In this document: positions 16,970-25,657 of the stretch, piece after piece
Position numbering within the stretch: the stretch's first letter is position 1
How the letters are laid out: each line of letters begins with the position of its first letter
Assembly (NCBI GenBank): GCA_014361455.1
Contig: JACIVP010000009.1
Span: 1-57,076 of the forward strand
Origin: Candidatus Methanosuratincola sp.
Lineage (GTDB): Archaea; Thermoproteota; Methanomethylicia; Methanomethylicales; Methanomethylicaceae
Length of the DNA: 57,076 nucleotides
Direction of reading: 5' to 3'
Program-made: the position numbers and the translations under genes
The notes under the pieces: generated by a model
Databases searched by the model: none
What the model saw: only the letters and a program-made list of their open reading frames with translations
Told to the model about the DNA's origin: nothing

Positions 16970-17716
16970 TTATTGTATTGCTGAGCGCTTTATCAGCCTG
17001 CACAAGCCCTGCTCCAGTTGCATTGCCACCCAGAAGACATTGTAGAAGCCTGGCAAGGGGATAGGCCGTAGACTGTGGCTGAGCCTGCTGCAGTTGGGAG
17101 GACGGTTGTTTTGAGAACGCCTCGACCTCGGTCTAGTTGAGGATGGGTCCTTTTCGAGCATCTACGCCACGATCCCAGCAACGTGCGGGGGTCGCCATAC
17201 TGGTGCAGCCTACATGATAAAATAGTTGCCCGGGTTGATACTAATCAACAACGCAGTAGCCATTGCCCCAGCATGGGAGATAGGAGTCAGGGTAGCCCGG
17301 ATACGGGCCCCTGACCCAGCTGCCGGATGCGATCCCATTGACAAAGATCGGGGAGGAGCAGGTAGCCGGCGATGGCGTCGTTTTGTGCGGAGTAGTTGTA
17401 CCCAAGCATACTACTGGCAACATGCGTGCCGTGTGTTGTGCCTGTAGACTCGATGAAGGTGGTCTCTGATTTTGCTGCTCGATGAACAAGCCCGATTTCG
17501 GGTCCCAAGTCAAGACCTCTTTGAAGCCCTTGCTGAGGTCGGTTGCGATACTGTCCTTGGGGAAGTAATCTTTCCAGTTAGTGGCCAGCCCGTGTCGAGC
17601 ACTGCAATGTAAACGTTCTTGCCGGTGTAGTCAGGATGAGCATTCTCGAGGTTCACTATCATAGCTAGTCCCAAGTTACGCATGTCTGGATGGGGACTTG
17701 GGTATAGCGAGCACAT
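16970..17716 (-). pseudogene. Subtilisin-like serine protease pseudogene
   Basis: Minus-strand frames hold subtilase pieces in order. MIVNLENAHPDYTGKNVYIA and VLDTGW carry the catalytic Asp (near 17600-17640). HGTHVASSMLGYNYS carries the catalytic His (near 17420). VLKTTVLPTAAGSATVYGLS appears near 17060-17115. They lie in different frames with several shifts, and no GTSMA serine motif is found, so the gene is dead. It follows pdaD in a gene-poor stretch and was probably a secreted protease of foreign origin. Confidence 0.75.
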
Positions 17717-18004
17717 GAGAAAGAAAAATCAAGCCGACAATGTGCAGAGCAGCATTCCCCCAATTTTTTCGTAAAATCCGCCAAGAATTAATTGGCAGCC
17801 CAGAGTTTAAAGGTAATTGATGTCATGAGGCGAATAGGCGCCTTTCTTGCAATTTGATATCATGAACTCGCGGATCCCCCGCATGGGTTTCCCTTCCTGG
17901 CGCAGCCCCTGAGTATCCGTTTGAGAAAGCAGCATAGGCGATGTCTCCATTTTACTTTTCTGCATTTTAATGGCTTACCCCTTTGCTTATTGCTAATTAT
18001 AAGA
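17717..18004. other. Intergenic region upstream of bioY
   Basis: Nothing gene-like is visible. Base composition becomes AT-rich toward 18000, where the bioY promoter begins. Confidence 0.4.
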
Positions 18005-18034
18005 TGTAAACCCAAAGAATAAATATGGTTAACT
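18005..18034 (+). promoter_or_regulatory. BirA-type biotin operator over the bioY promoter
   Basis: TGTAAACC (18005-18012), then 14 bases, then GGTTAACT (18027-18034). This matches the known BirA operator, TGTAAACC-N14/15-GGTTTACA, with one inner mismatch in the right arm. The TATA-like AATAAATAT lies between the arms, so a bound dimer would block the promoter. The gene controlled, bioY, imports biotin, which is the logic of the known regulon. BirA itself is not in this window. Confidence 0.65.
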
Positions 18035-18056
18035 GAATTGGGACGTCGGTGTTGAT

Positions 18057-18575
18057 ATGGAGAGGAGCATGTCGAGGGCAAGGGAGCTGTCACTGGCCGC
18101 GGTATTCGCTGCCATGATGGCTGCAGGCGCTATGATATCGATCCCGTTCTTCCTTGTGCCACTCAGCCTCCAGACCCTCTTCCTATACCTCAGCGTCCTC
18201 CTCCTTGGGAGGGGGGCATTTCTAGGCCAGGCGATTTACCTTGCAATGGGCATTGCGGGCCTCCCTGTATTCTCCAAGGGTATGGCTGGATACGCAACCA
18301 TCATAGGCCCAACGGGAGGGTTCCTCGTCGGATTTCTAGTGTCGGCGATCGCCTCGGGGTGGCTACTCTCCAGTTTGAGGGGGAAGAGGCACGCAGATGT
18401 CCTGGCTATCGCGCTTTGCATGGCGATTGTCTTCACTATGGGGTGGATCTGGCTCTCATACTGGATGGCGTGGAACTTTTATGCTGCCCTCTTGGCTGGT
18501 GTCTTACCATTCCTCCCAGGCGATCTTCTGAAGGCGGGCATAGCCCTAGGGATAGCAAAAAAGGTGAGACTCTAA
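18057..18575 (+). CDS. bioY: Biotin transporter substrate-binding subunit BioY
   Basis: BioY is the membrane S component of the energy-coupling factor biotin importer. The 172-residue protein has six hydrophobic segments and the family signatures SIPFFLVPLSLQTLFLYLS near the start, and GIAGLPVFSKGMAGYATIIG with PTGGFLVGF in the middle. No ECF ATPase or T component lies beside it, so it must share one encoded elsewhere or act alone. The ATG at 18057 (or 18069) lies about 30 bases after the TATA box inside the BirA-like operator. Confidence 0.92.
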   Translation: MERSMSRARELSLAAVFAAMMAAGAMISIPFFLVPLSLQTLFLYLSVLLLGRGAFLGQAIYLAMGIAGLPVFSKGMAGYATIIGPTGGFLVGFLVSAIASGWLLSSLRGKRHADVLAIALCMAIVFTMGWIWLSYWMAWNFYAALLAGVLPFLPGDLLKAGIALGIAKKVRL

Positions 18576-18588
18576 AGCGGGGCGGGGC

Positions 18589-19113
18589 TCATTTTTGGTT
18601 GTTCAGCTTCTTCCTCAGCCAGATCTTTGAGAGTTCGCCGAAGTTCGGGAAGACCTGCCTCAAGACCGGGATGTACGACTTTATCTCCTCTTCCGTCATA
18701 TACTGGAACTGGTACTCGCCCACGTATGGCGAGGGTGCACCCTCCCTCCTCATGAACTCGATGTGCATGAAGTGGTCTCCGGCCCGTATCGTGATCGGCC
18801 TCCTGTCGTTGCTCAGGTTTACGATCTCGAGGGCGAGCCTCCCGACAAAGCCGCTGTGAACCTTCGCGGCGTTCAGGAATGATAGCCCCATCCTTCCGTA
18901 CCTGCTCTTCGCCGTGAGGTACGCGACACAGTCGGGGGGGGTGAAGACGATCTCCTTCGATATCACATTCTGGTGCTCCAAGTACTGGAGCTCTGTATCC
19001 TCGCCAACCGTGAGTATATACCCATCGCCGTCGAGCTGCGACTCGAGGAACGGCTCGACGATCCTGTACTTCTTGTTCATCTCTACGAGGCGGTCTCTGC
19101 CTAGCACGCACAT
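18589..19113 (-). CDS. dcd: dCTP deaminase / dUTPase family protein
   Basis: These trimeric enzymes remove excess dCTP or dUTP, feeding dUMP to thymidylate synthesis. The 174-residue protein shows the beta-barrel motifs LTVGEDTELQYLEH, TAKSRYGRMGLSFLNAAKVH and GFVGRLALEIVNLS, then RPITIRAGDHFMHIEF. Sequence alone does not separate deaminase from bifunctional or plain dUTPase. I start it at ATG 19113 because the longer frame adds an unrelated 56 residues, and a TATA-like GTTAAAAAC lies 30 bases upstream. It converges on bioY with a 13-base gap. Confidence 0.82.
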   Translation of the reverse strand: MCVLGRDRLVEMNKKYRIVEPFLESQLDGDGYILTVGEDTELQYLEHQNVISKEIVFTPPDCVAYLTAKSRYGRMGLSFLNAAKVHSGFVGRLALEIVNLSNDRRPITIRAGDHFMHIEFMRREGAPSPYVGEYQFQYMTEEEIKSYIPVLRQVFPNFGELSKIWLRKKLNNQK

Positions 19114-19295
19114 AAGAATCACTCTTACCTCTTGAGTTCCCAGTGTTTTTAACTCTAACGGACTGCTAGAAAAACGCCCCAGCGTGAGCCGTGTAGGCTG
19201 GGGGAGGGGGATGGTGGAGTCAGGCAAGGGATAATCTTTTTTTGCACCAAGCGGGATAGAGGAGGGCGCCGCCTGGTGCAAAACGCGCCCAGCGG

Positions 19296-20195
19296 ATGTG
19301 GTGGTTGGAATTGTTCGATGAGGAGGAAATGGAAAAGCTGCTACTTGCAGGGAAGATAGCCAAAATCGTCAGGCAGGCCGTCCCTAGCATGGTCTTTGAG
19401 GGCGCGAGCGTGCTCAGGATATGCGACGGGGTCGAGTCCGAGATCGCCAGGCTGGGCGGCAGCCCGGCTTTTCCATGCAACGTCAGCATAAACGATATAG
19501 GTGCACACTATACATCACCGCCGTCTGACACGACCGTTGTACCGGCGGGGTCGCTGGTAAAGGTCGACCTCGGAGTCCATATAGAGGGTCTAATAGCCGA
19601 CACTGCCGTGACTGTCTCGGTCGGATCCGACTTCGAAGACATGATAAAGGCAGTCGAGCTCGCGCTGGAGAGGGGTATCCAAACAGTCAAGATCGGCGGG
19701 AGGATAGGGGATGTCGGACCGGTCGTCGAGAAGACAATAAGGTCTATGGGCTACAGGCCGATCAGGAACCTAACAGGTCACCAAATAGAGCAGTACACTA
19801 TCCACAGCGGGCTGAGCATACCGAACGTCTCCGGCGCCGAGTCGGTCGGAAAGTTCCAGCCTTGGTCGGTATATGCGATAGAGCCCTTCGCCACGCTCCC
19901 CAAGGCGGCAGGCGAAGTGAGGGAGAGGGAGCCTGGGAACATCCTTCACCTAGTGAAGCTGAAGCGACCAAAGACGGAGCCGCAGATGGGGGCATACGAC
20001 GAGATCTACAGGAAGTTCAGGACGCTGCCGTTCGCGAGAAGGTGGGTCGTGGGGAGCGGCAAGGCTGTGAATACCATGCTCGCAGAGAGACTCCTCTACG
20101 AGTACCCGGTGCTGGTTGAGGCATCAGGTATGCCCATAGCGCAGGCCGAGCATACGGTGATTACGACGGACAAGGAATCGATTGTGACCACCTAG
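19296..20195 (+). CDS. map: Type II methionine aminopeptidase
   Basis: Map removes the initiator methionine from new proteins. The 299-residue protein has the type II order of metal ligands: DLGVHIEGLIADTAVTVS with two Asp, GHQIEQYTIHSG with His, YAIEPFAT with Glu, and a final QAEHTVITT with Glu. The insert typical of archaeal and eukaryotic forms is present between the ligands. The ATG at 19296 is 14 codons before the MEKLLLAGKIAK segment that many homologs start near, so a slightly later start is possible. Confidence 0.94.
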   Translation: MWWLELFDEEEMEKLLLAGKIAKIVRQAVPSMVFEGASVLRICDGVESEIARLGGSPAFPCNVSINDIGAHYTSPPSDTTVVPAGSLVKVDLGVHIEGLIADTAVTVSVGSDFEDMIKAVELALERGIQTVKIGGRIGDVGPVVEKTIRSMGYRPIRNLTGHQIEQYTIHSGLSIPNVSGAESVGKFQPWSVYAIEPFATLPKAAGEVREREPGNILHLVKLKRPKTEPQMGAYDEIYRKFRTLPFARRWVVGSGKAVNTMLAERLLYEYPVLVEASGMPIAQAEHTVITTDKESIVTT

Positions 20196-20253
20196 CCAGC
20201 CATATTCAGACGGAATAGGGAAGGGGCCGAAGGGGGTAAAAAACAGGTGATTT

Positions 20254-20889
20254 TTACTGTGTGTCTGTAAGCGGGAGATCCGTCCCAGCGCCTGGGAGCT
20301 TGTCCTTCAGCCTGCTCTCCGCGACCGCGGCAGCCTCTTTCAGTATCTTCTCCGCATCCTCGCTCACCGATTCGGTTATCATGGACTCGCCGGTTATGTT
20401 CGAGAATGAGACGAGTGTGTCGTTCATTATCCCAGACAGCTCGCCGAGGGCGGCGTCTGAGGAAGGCAGGAACTCTCCCAGCGTGCCCTTGACGCTCTTT
20501 ACGACCTGCCCCACTGGGGCGAGCGCGGCAACCATGTCCCCAAAGTCCTTGGCCATCTCGATGCGCGTGTATGCGCTCTCGAGGGCGCACTTCCCGTACT
20601 GGGTCTTCTGCTCGATCTTCCTCAGCTCTGCAAGCTCGTTCGCGAGCAGCTGCGCTCTCTCGATGTCGTGCTCTCCGTAAGCCTTCACCATCTTCTCGTA
20701 CAATTTCTTATCCTTCTCGGCCAGCCTCTGCGAGACCCTCTCCAAGTGCTGGACCTGCTCCTGAAGCTTCCTCTTCGCCAGGTCGAGGCGTTCGCTCATC
20801 GGGGGCTGTGGGACGATCTGCCCTCTTACCTTGTCTGCTGCAGACTCCTTTTCCTGTCTCTGCCACTTATTAGAAATGTTGTCTGGCAT
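20254..20889 (-). CDS. cdvB: CdvB-family (ESCRT-III/Snf7) cell division protein
   Basis: CdvB proteins polymerise on membranes at the division site. The 211-residue protein has the ESCRT-III pattern: a basic helical hairpin (ERLDLAKRKLQEQVQHLERV ... LYEKMVKAYGEHDIERAQLL), then the KIEQKTQYGKCALESAYTRI helix and an acidic tail (SEDAEKILKEAAAVAESRLK). I see no obvious C-terminal winged-helix, so it resembles the shorter paralogs CdvB1 or CdvB2 more than full CdvB. No cdvA or cdvC is adjacent. This gene is a strong lineage marker. Confidence 0.85.
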   Translation of the reverse strand: MPDNISNKWQRQEKESAADKVRGQIVPQPPMSERLDLAKRKLQEQVQHLERVSQRLAEKDKKLYEKMVKAYGEHDIERAQLLANELAELRKIEQKTQYGKCALESAYTRIEMAKDFGDMVAALAPVGQVVKSVKGTLGEFLPSSDAALGELSGIMNDTLVSFSNITGESMITESVSEDAEKILKEAAAVAESRLKDKLPGAGTDLPLTDTQ

Positions 20890-20946
20890 CGCAGGTTCAC
20901 TGCTTATAGCTAACTTCAGAGGGATATTAAAGCTGCTGGTGGCGCC

Positions 20947-21669
20947 TTGGAACCGGTAGAGATCCTGCGTGCAATGAAGGGTGCGCTCGAAGAAGGAGAA
21001 GGTGGCACCGCCCTAGCGGCGGTGGAGGAGAGGCTCCGGGACCCGTTCGCGGTCCTGATAGCTACGGTTCTCTCCCACAGAACCAAGGACGAGAAGACCT
21101 CTGAGGCGACGATGAGACTCTTCGGCAAATTCAGGACGGCGCAGGAGCTCGCATCCGCCGACGAGGGGGAGGTTGCCGAGCTGATACGGGGGGTCGGCTT
21201 CTACAGGAACAAGGCGAGGGCAGTGATAGGGATTGCAAGGGAAATCTCCAAGAAGTATGGCGGGGAAGTCCCGAGGACTCTCAAGGAGCTTATGGATCTG
21301 CCATCGGTCGGAAGGAAGACCGCAAACTGCGTCTTGGTCTACGGCTTAGGAATGGAAGCCATCCCGGTGGACACGCACGTCCACAGGATCGCGAACCGGC
21401 TCTGGATCGTTGAAACAAAGACCCCTGAGGATACAGAGAACAGGCTGATGGAGATCTTCCCCAAGAGCGCCTGGAGTGAGGTCAATGAGACATTCGTGAT
21501 GTTTGGGAAGAAGATTTGCAGACCAGTAGGGCCGAGGTGTGGAAGCTGCCCGCTCATGGGATCCTGCAGGCACTATAGGAGCATAAGTAAGCAAGCAGAG
21601 GCAAAGAAAGAGAAACAAACAGGAAGAATCGAGCAAAAAGTGATGGGGATGGATGGGGAAGAGTGTTAA
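20947..21669 (+). CDS. nth: Endonuclease III (DNA glycosylase/AP lyase)
   Basis: Nth excises oxidised pyrimidines and nicks abasic sites. The 240-residue protein has the helix-hairpin-helix LPSVGRKTANCV with catalytic Lys124, the catalytic Asp142 in VDTHVHR, and a C-terminal [4Fe-4S] loop C-x6-C-x2-C-x5-C (Cys191, 198, 201, 207). It starts with TTG 20947; an internal ATG at 20974 would cost nine residues. The gene is divergent from cdvB (57 bases) and its stop abuts the ferredoxin stop on the other strand. Confidence 0.94.
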   Translation: MEPVEILRAMKGALEEGEGGTALAAVEERLRDPFAVLIATVLSHRTKDEKTSEATMRLFGKFRTAQELASADEGEVAELIRGVGFYRNKARAVIGIAREISKKYGGEVPRTLKELMDLPSVGRKTANCVLVYGLGMEAIPVDTHVHRIANRLWIVETKTPEDTENRLMEIFPKSAWSEVNETFVMFGKKICRPVGPRCGSCPLMGSCRHYRSISKQAEAKKEKQTGRIEQKVMGMDGEEC

Positions 21670-21852
21670 TCACTCTTTTACGTCTATCGCCTGGGTCGGG
21701 CACTGCACAACGCAGGCCATGCAGAGGATGCAGTCCTGCTCCCTGACTGGCACTGCCTTGTTGTCATTTAGTTCGAATACGCTGGTTGGGCAGATGGAGA
21801 TGCATGTTGCATCGCCGTTGCACTTTTCCGGATCAACTTTTACAGATACCAT
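21670..21852 (-). CDS. Dicluster ferredoxin with an Asp ligand in cluster I
   Basis: The 60-residue electron carrier has two cluster motifs. The second is complete (C41-x2-C44-x2-C47-x3-C51-P). The first has Asp at the second ligand position (C11-x2-D14-x2-C17-x3-C21-P), the same substitution as in Pyrococcus furiosus ferredoxin, where it makes a labile [3Fe-4S]/[4Fe-4S] cluster. I chose ATG 21852 because upstream residues of the longer frame look non-coding. It may be co-transcribed with the winged-helix gene 55 bases upstream. Confidence 0.88.
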   Translation of the reverse strand: MVSVKVDPEKCNGDATCISICPTSVFELNDNKAVPVREQDCILCMACVVQCPTQAIDVKE

Positions 21853-21907
21853 TTTGATAGACCTCTCAAGTGATTTGAGGCATGACAAGGATGGTAAATA
21901 AGTTTTG

Positions 21908-22285
21908 CTACTCCAGAGCCGGGGTGCCAAGGTGCTTTTCCACGATCTCCTCCAGCTTCCTGACGTCCTCCTCGGTGAGCTCCATGTTGTGAAGCTTTAT
22001 CAGGGCAGACCGCTTTCTGTATTCCAACCTTCCCCTCGGGAGGCGCCAGTAAACCAGCTTGCCGTCCTGGTCGAATGATGTCACCTCACCCCTCCTGAGT
22101 AGTTCCTGAAGGTCTACCCTCAGCCCTTCTATGCCTCCCCTGTACCCCGTTTTCCTGAGCTTGAGGAGAAGCTCTTCGATGGTTAGGCCGTTCGACGGGT
22201 CGTCCGGGAGGGTCTTAACTATGTGGTTGAATCTGTGCCCCGTCCTGTCGGAGAAGCTCGGGGGCTCTGAGGGGGGCGGAACCAT
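21908..22285 (-). CDS. Winged-helix-like protein, unknown
   Basis: The 125-residue protein has an N-terminal polar stretch and a probable winged helix at about 25-85 (GLTIEELLLKLRKTGYRGGI, LQELLRRGEVTSFDQDGKLV, YWRLP). An acidic helix follows at the end (ELTEEDVRKLEEIVEKHL). It may be a DNA-binding regulator or an adaptor. It lies between an FMN flavoprotein and a ferredoxin on the same strand with short gaps (26 and 55 bases), so a redox link is possible. No family name is recognised. Confidence 0.6.
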   Translation of the reverse strand: MVPPPSEPPSFSDRTGHRFNHIVKTLPDDPSNGLTIEELLLKLRKTGYRGGIEGLRVDLQELLRRGEVTSFDQDGKLVYWRLPRGRLEYRKRSALIKLHNMELTEEDVRKLEEIVEKHLGTPALE

Positions 22286-22311
22286 AGCACTGCCTTCCTC
22301 GCTCTGCTTCC

Positions 22312-22752
22312 TTACAGTATCCTCTTTCCCGCGGTGGGTCCAGCCTTCACGTCGTAGATCTCCTCTACCCTCAGCAGGACTATCGCTTTCACCGGGAAGT
22401 CTGCCCTTATTGCCTTCGTCTCTGCCTTTATCCTCTCGTAAAGTTCTCCAGTCTCCTGGATCTCTACCCTCCCCTTCAGCTGGTAACCCTCGTTTGTCAC
22501 GATCTTGCCTTCCTTTTCTTCAGATACCCAGAACGTAACGGCGGCATACGGGTTCTCCTCAAGGTTCTTCCTCGTCTTCTGGAAGTAGTTGTCTACGAGC
22601 GCGAGTCTCTCCTCATCCACGAATCTCCCGACGCCTATTGGAACCGCGTTCGGCACGCCGTCCCTTGAGGCGGTCCCCACCACGGCCCGCCTGTACTTGA
22701 GGGCCTTGGAATATGCCTCACGGATGTTTTCAGGCACTTTCATAAAATGCAC
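22312..22752 (-). CDS. Pyridoxamine 5'-phosphate oxidase-like FMN-binding protein
   Basis: The 146-residue protein has the split-barrel flavoprotein pattern: YRRAVVGTASRDGVPNAVPI near the start, then DNYFQKTRKNLEENPYAAVT and a GYQLKGRVEIQETGELYERI strand. Such proteins bind FMN or F420, and most have unknown substrates. Starts at ATG 22752 and ATG 22743 are both possible; a TATA-like TTAAAATATA at 22772-22782 puts the transcription start close to them, so the mRNA is probably leaderless. Confidence 0.82.
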   Translation of the reverse strand: MHFMKVPENIREAYSKALKYRRAVVGTASRDGVPNAVPIGVGRFVDEERLALVDNYFQKTRKNLEENPYAAVTFWVSEEKEGKIVTNEGYQLKGRVEIQETGELYERIKAETKAIRADFPVKAIVLLRVEEIYDVKAGPTAGKRIL

Positions 22753-22897
22753 CAGATTATTTTAATGGGGAGAGTATATTTTAACATTCCCAAAAAAAGA
22801 TGGCTGGATTACTGGTGTCTAACCGCCCCCACTCGTCTTTTTATGGTTGGAAGGCCACCTATGTCTTCCTGATCCTATGGCGGAAGGCAAGGCGGCA

Positions 22898-25486
22898 CTA
22901 CTCTCTCGCAATGCCGAGGTGATACCGCCTGTAGAACCATGCCTTCACGGACTCCGTGAGCAGGAAATAGGCACCAAGGATCAGCGCTAGGAAGACGTAG
23001 AACCCGAGTGGCGGCTGGGTGAAATTGAAGAGTGGACCTATTGGCAAGAAAGGAATCAACAGCCCCACTGCGACGATTGCTAGGCTCCCTGCTGCCAGCG
23101 TCTTGCTTGGACGGCTCCTGAAGAATGGCACCACGCTTGTCCTGATCGCAAATACGACAAGAACCTGGGTGCAGAGCGAGACGGTGAACCACGCTGTCTG
23201 GAATAGCGGCTCGACAGCCTTGAAGACGTAAAGCATTATGAAGAAGGTTATGAAATCGAAGAGTGAGCTGACCGGCCCAAATACAAGCATGAACTTCTTG
23301 ATGAACGAGATGTCCCAGCGCTTCGGCTTGTCCAGGTAGTCCCTATCGACGTGATCGGTCGTGATCGTGAACTGTGAGAAGTCATAGAGAAGGTTGTTAA
23401 GGAGGATCTGGGTGGGGAGCATCGGCAGGAAGGGGAGGAAGAGCGAGGCGCCCGCGACGCTGAACATGTTCCCGAAGTTCGAGCTGGCATTCATCATTAT
23501 GTACTTCATTGTGTTCCCGAACGCTTTCCTCCCCTCGATTACCCCCTTCTCGAGGACTGTGAGGCTCTTCCTGAGCAGGACTATGTCCGCGGCCTCCTTC
23601 GCGACGTCCACCGCGTTGTCTACCGAGATAGCGACATCCGCGGTCCGCATCGAAGGGGCATCGTTTATGCCGTCGCCCAAGAATCCGACCACGTGTCCAT
23701 TTTGCCTCAGTGCTACGATTATCCTGTCCTTCTGACCTGGGGTGAGTCTAGCGAAGACATTTGCCTCCTCGACTACCCTTGACAGGGCATCGTCGTGCAG
23801 CTCGGAGATCTCACTCCCCAAGACGAGCCCCTTTATCTCGAATTCAAGGTCGTCGCAGACCTTTTTGGTGACCAGCTCGTTGTCACCAGTCAGGATCTTG
23901 AGCTCTATGCCAGCACTCTTCAGGAGCTTCAGGGAGTCGCGGGCGCTTTCCTTGGGAGGATCCAGGAACGCGACAAGCCCAAGGAAGACCATACCCACTT
24001 CGTCGCTTATCGAGTAAGAAGGCTTCCTCTCCTTCAGCTTCCTGTATGCAACCGCGAGCACCCTGAAGCCCTCTGCACTCAGCCGCCTGTACTGGGTTTC
24101 CACCATTGCTGCGAGCTCAGGTGTCAGGTCTATTGTCCGATCCTCATATTCGCAGTAGGAGCATATTGCGAGTACTGCTTCGGGGGCCCCCTTGGTGATC
24201 AGTAGCCCTTGATCCTCGTAGTCCATGACCACAGAGACCCTGCGCCTCATGAAGTCGAAGGGGATCTCGTCGATTTTGCTGTAGCGGCCGATGTCTAGAT
24301 CCCGGTACGCGAGGATCGCCTCGTCCAAAGGGCTCTTAAGGCCGGTCTGAAAGTAGCTGTTCAGGTATGAGAAGAGGAGAACCCTCTCGTCCTCCCCGTC
24401 CTCGAGGTTTACGTGGAGAACCAGCTTGATCTTGTTCTCGGTAAGCGTCCCAGTCTTATCGGTGCAGAGCACGTCCATCGTCCCGAAGTTCTGGATCGAT
24501 GAAAGGCGCTTGACTATGACCCCATGCTTCGACATTGCGAGGGCACCGTTGGAGAGGTTGACCGAGAGTATCATCGGAAGAAGCTCAGGCGTGAGCCCCA
24601 CTGCCAGCGCCACCGAGAAGAGGAGGGACTCGAGAATGTCGCGCTTGAAGAGGGCGTTAATGAAGAATACAAAGATCACGAGCACGAACGTAATCTGCAT
24701 GATCATGTATCCGAAGCTCCTCAGCCCTCTTTCGAAGTCGGTCTCAGGTGCCTTGGCGACCAGCTTCTTTGCAATCTTCCCGAACTCGGTGCTAGCGCCT
24801 GTCCTGACCACGACTGCCGTCCCAGTGCCACTTACGACGGAGGTCCCCATGAAGAGGAGGTTGCTCCACTCGCCCGTAGGAGTAGTAGTCAGGGATACCT
24901 GCCCCGGCATCTTCTCGACCGGAATCGACTCCCCAGTGAGTGCGGACTGGTTGACGAAGAGATCCTTGGCGGTGATGACCCTCGCGTCCGCAGGAATGAT
25001 GTCCCCAGCCGAAAGGTAGATCACATCGCCCGGCACTATCTCGGCAATGCTCACTTCCTGCTTCTTCGAGTCCCTCATCACTGTGGCGGTCGTGGTTACC
25101 TTCTCTTTCAAAAGCTGGGCTGCACTTTCAGCCTTTGACTCCTGGTAGTAGTCGAGCGCGACGCTCAGGAAGACAATTGAGAGTATGATCCCAGTGTTGG
25201 TTAGCTCCCCTAGGATGCCCGAGACCAAGGCAGCGAATAGCAGGATCATCAACAGGGGGCTCTTGAGGTGGAGCAGGAACTCGATGACCGCAGATCGCTT
25301 CTTCGTTCTAACAATCTCGTTCCTTCCGCAGACCTGCAGCCTTGACTCGGCCTCTGCAAATGTGAGTCCCGATGGGGCAGTTCTAAGCTGTGAGAAGATC
25401 TCTTCTATAGGGAGGGCTGCCAGCTCTTCGGTCTTTAAGGAAGGCGGTACGCACACTACTTCCTCCGGATCCACTCGAATCCCCAT
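22898..25486 (-). CDS. mgtA: Magnesium-transporting P-type ATPase (MgtA/MgtB type)
   Basis: This 862-residue pump imports Mg2+ using ATP. It has the phosphorylation motif DKTGTLTENKIKL, the TGES loop (SALTGESIPVEK), the hinge GDGINDAPSM and about ten membrane segments. The C-terminal part has the MgtA-specific NLLYDFSQFTITTDHVDRDY and the KRWDISFIKKFMLVFGPVSS helix. Length is standard. It is monocistronic, with an AT-rich region near 25540-25555 as a possible promoter. No Mg2+-sensing leader is obvious. Confidence 0.93.
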   Translation of the reverse strand: MGIRVDPEEVVCVPPSLKTEELAALPIEEIFSQLRTAPSGLTFAEAESRLQVCGRNEIVRTKKRSAVIEFLLHLKSPLLMILLFAALVSGILGELTNTGIILSIVFLSVALDYYQESKAESAAQLLKEKVTTTATVMRDSKKQEVSIAEIVPGDVIYLSAGDIIPADARVITAKDLFVNQSALTGESIPVEKMPGQVSLTTTPTGEWSNLLFMGTSVVSGTGTAVVVRTGASTEFGKIAKKLVAKAPETDFERGLRSFGYMIMQITFVLVIFVFFINALFKRDILESLLFSVALAVGLTPELLPMILSVNLSNGALAMSKHGVIVKRLSSIQNFGTMDVLCTDKTGTLTENKIKLVLHVNLEDGEDERVLLFSYLNSYFQTGLKSPLDEAILAYRDLDIGRYSKIDEIPFDFMRRRVSVVMDYEDQGLLITKGAPEAVLAICSYCEYEDRTIDLTPELAAMVETQYRRLSAEGFRVLAVAYRKLKERKPSYSISDEVGMVFLGLVAFLDPPKESARDSLKLLKSAGIELKILTGDNELVTKKVCDDLEFEIKGLVLGSEISELHDDALSRVVEEANVFARLTPGQKDRIIVALRQNGHVVGFLGDGINDAPSMRTADVAISVDNAVDVAKEAADIVLLRKSLTVLEKGVIEGRKAFGNTMKYIMMNASSNFGNMFSVAGASLFLPFLPMLPTQILLNNLLYDFSQFTITTDHVDRDYLDKPKRWDISFIKKFMLVFGPVSSLFDFITFFIMLYVFKAVEPLFQTAWFTVSLCTQVLVVFAIRTSVVPFFRSRPSKTLAAGSLAIVAVGLLIPFLPIGPLFNFTQPPLGFYVFLALILGAYFLLTESVKAWFYRRYHLGIARE

Positions 25487-25657
25487 CAGATCCTTCGCCC
25501 CCCAAACCCAACCCCCGCAATGCTATCCGATTTAACCTTCCAGCGTTTAAATGTTTCTAGATGAGAAAGCTTTTCCAATGGCAGTTTTTAAGAATTCACA
25601 TTTCGCGCCTGAAACACGATAAAACGAAAAGAGAGGTGTAAGGTCTTCAGGATCGGA

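Noticed and set aside
24426-25019. Long open frames opposite mgtA
   Set aside because: They mirror the coding strand of a clear P-type ATPase and show no motifs.
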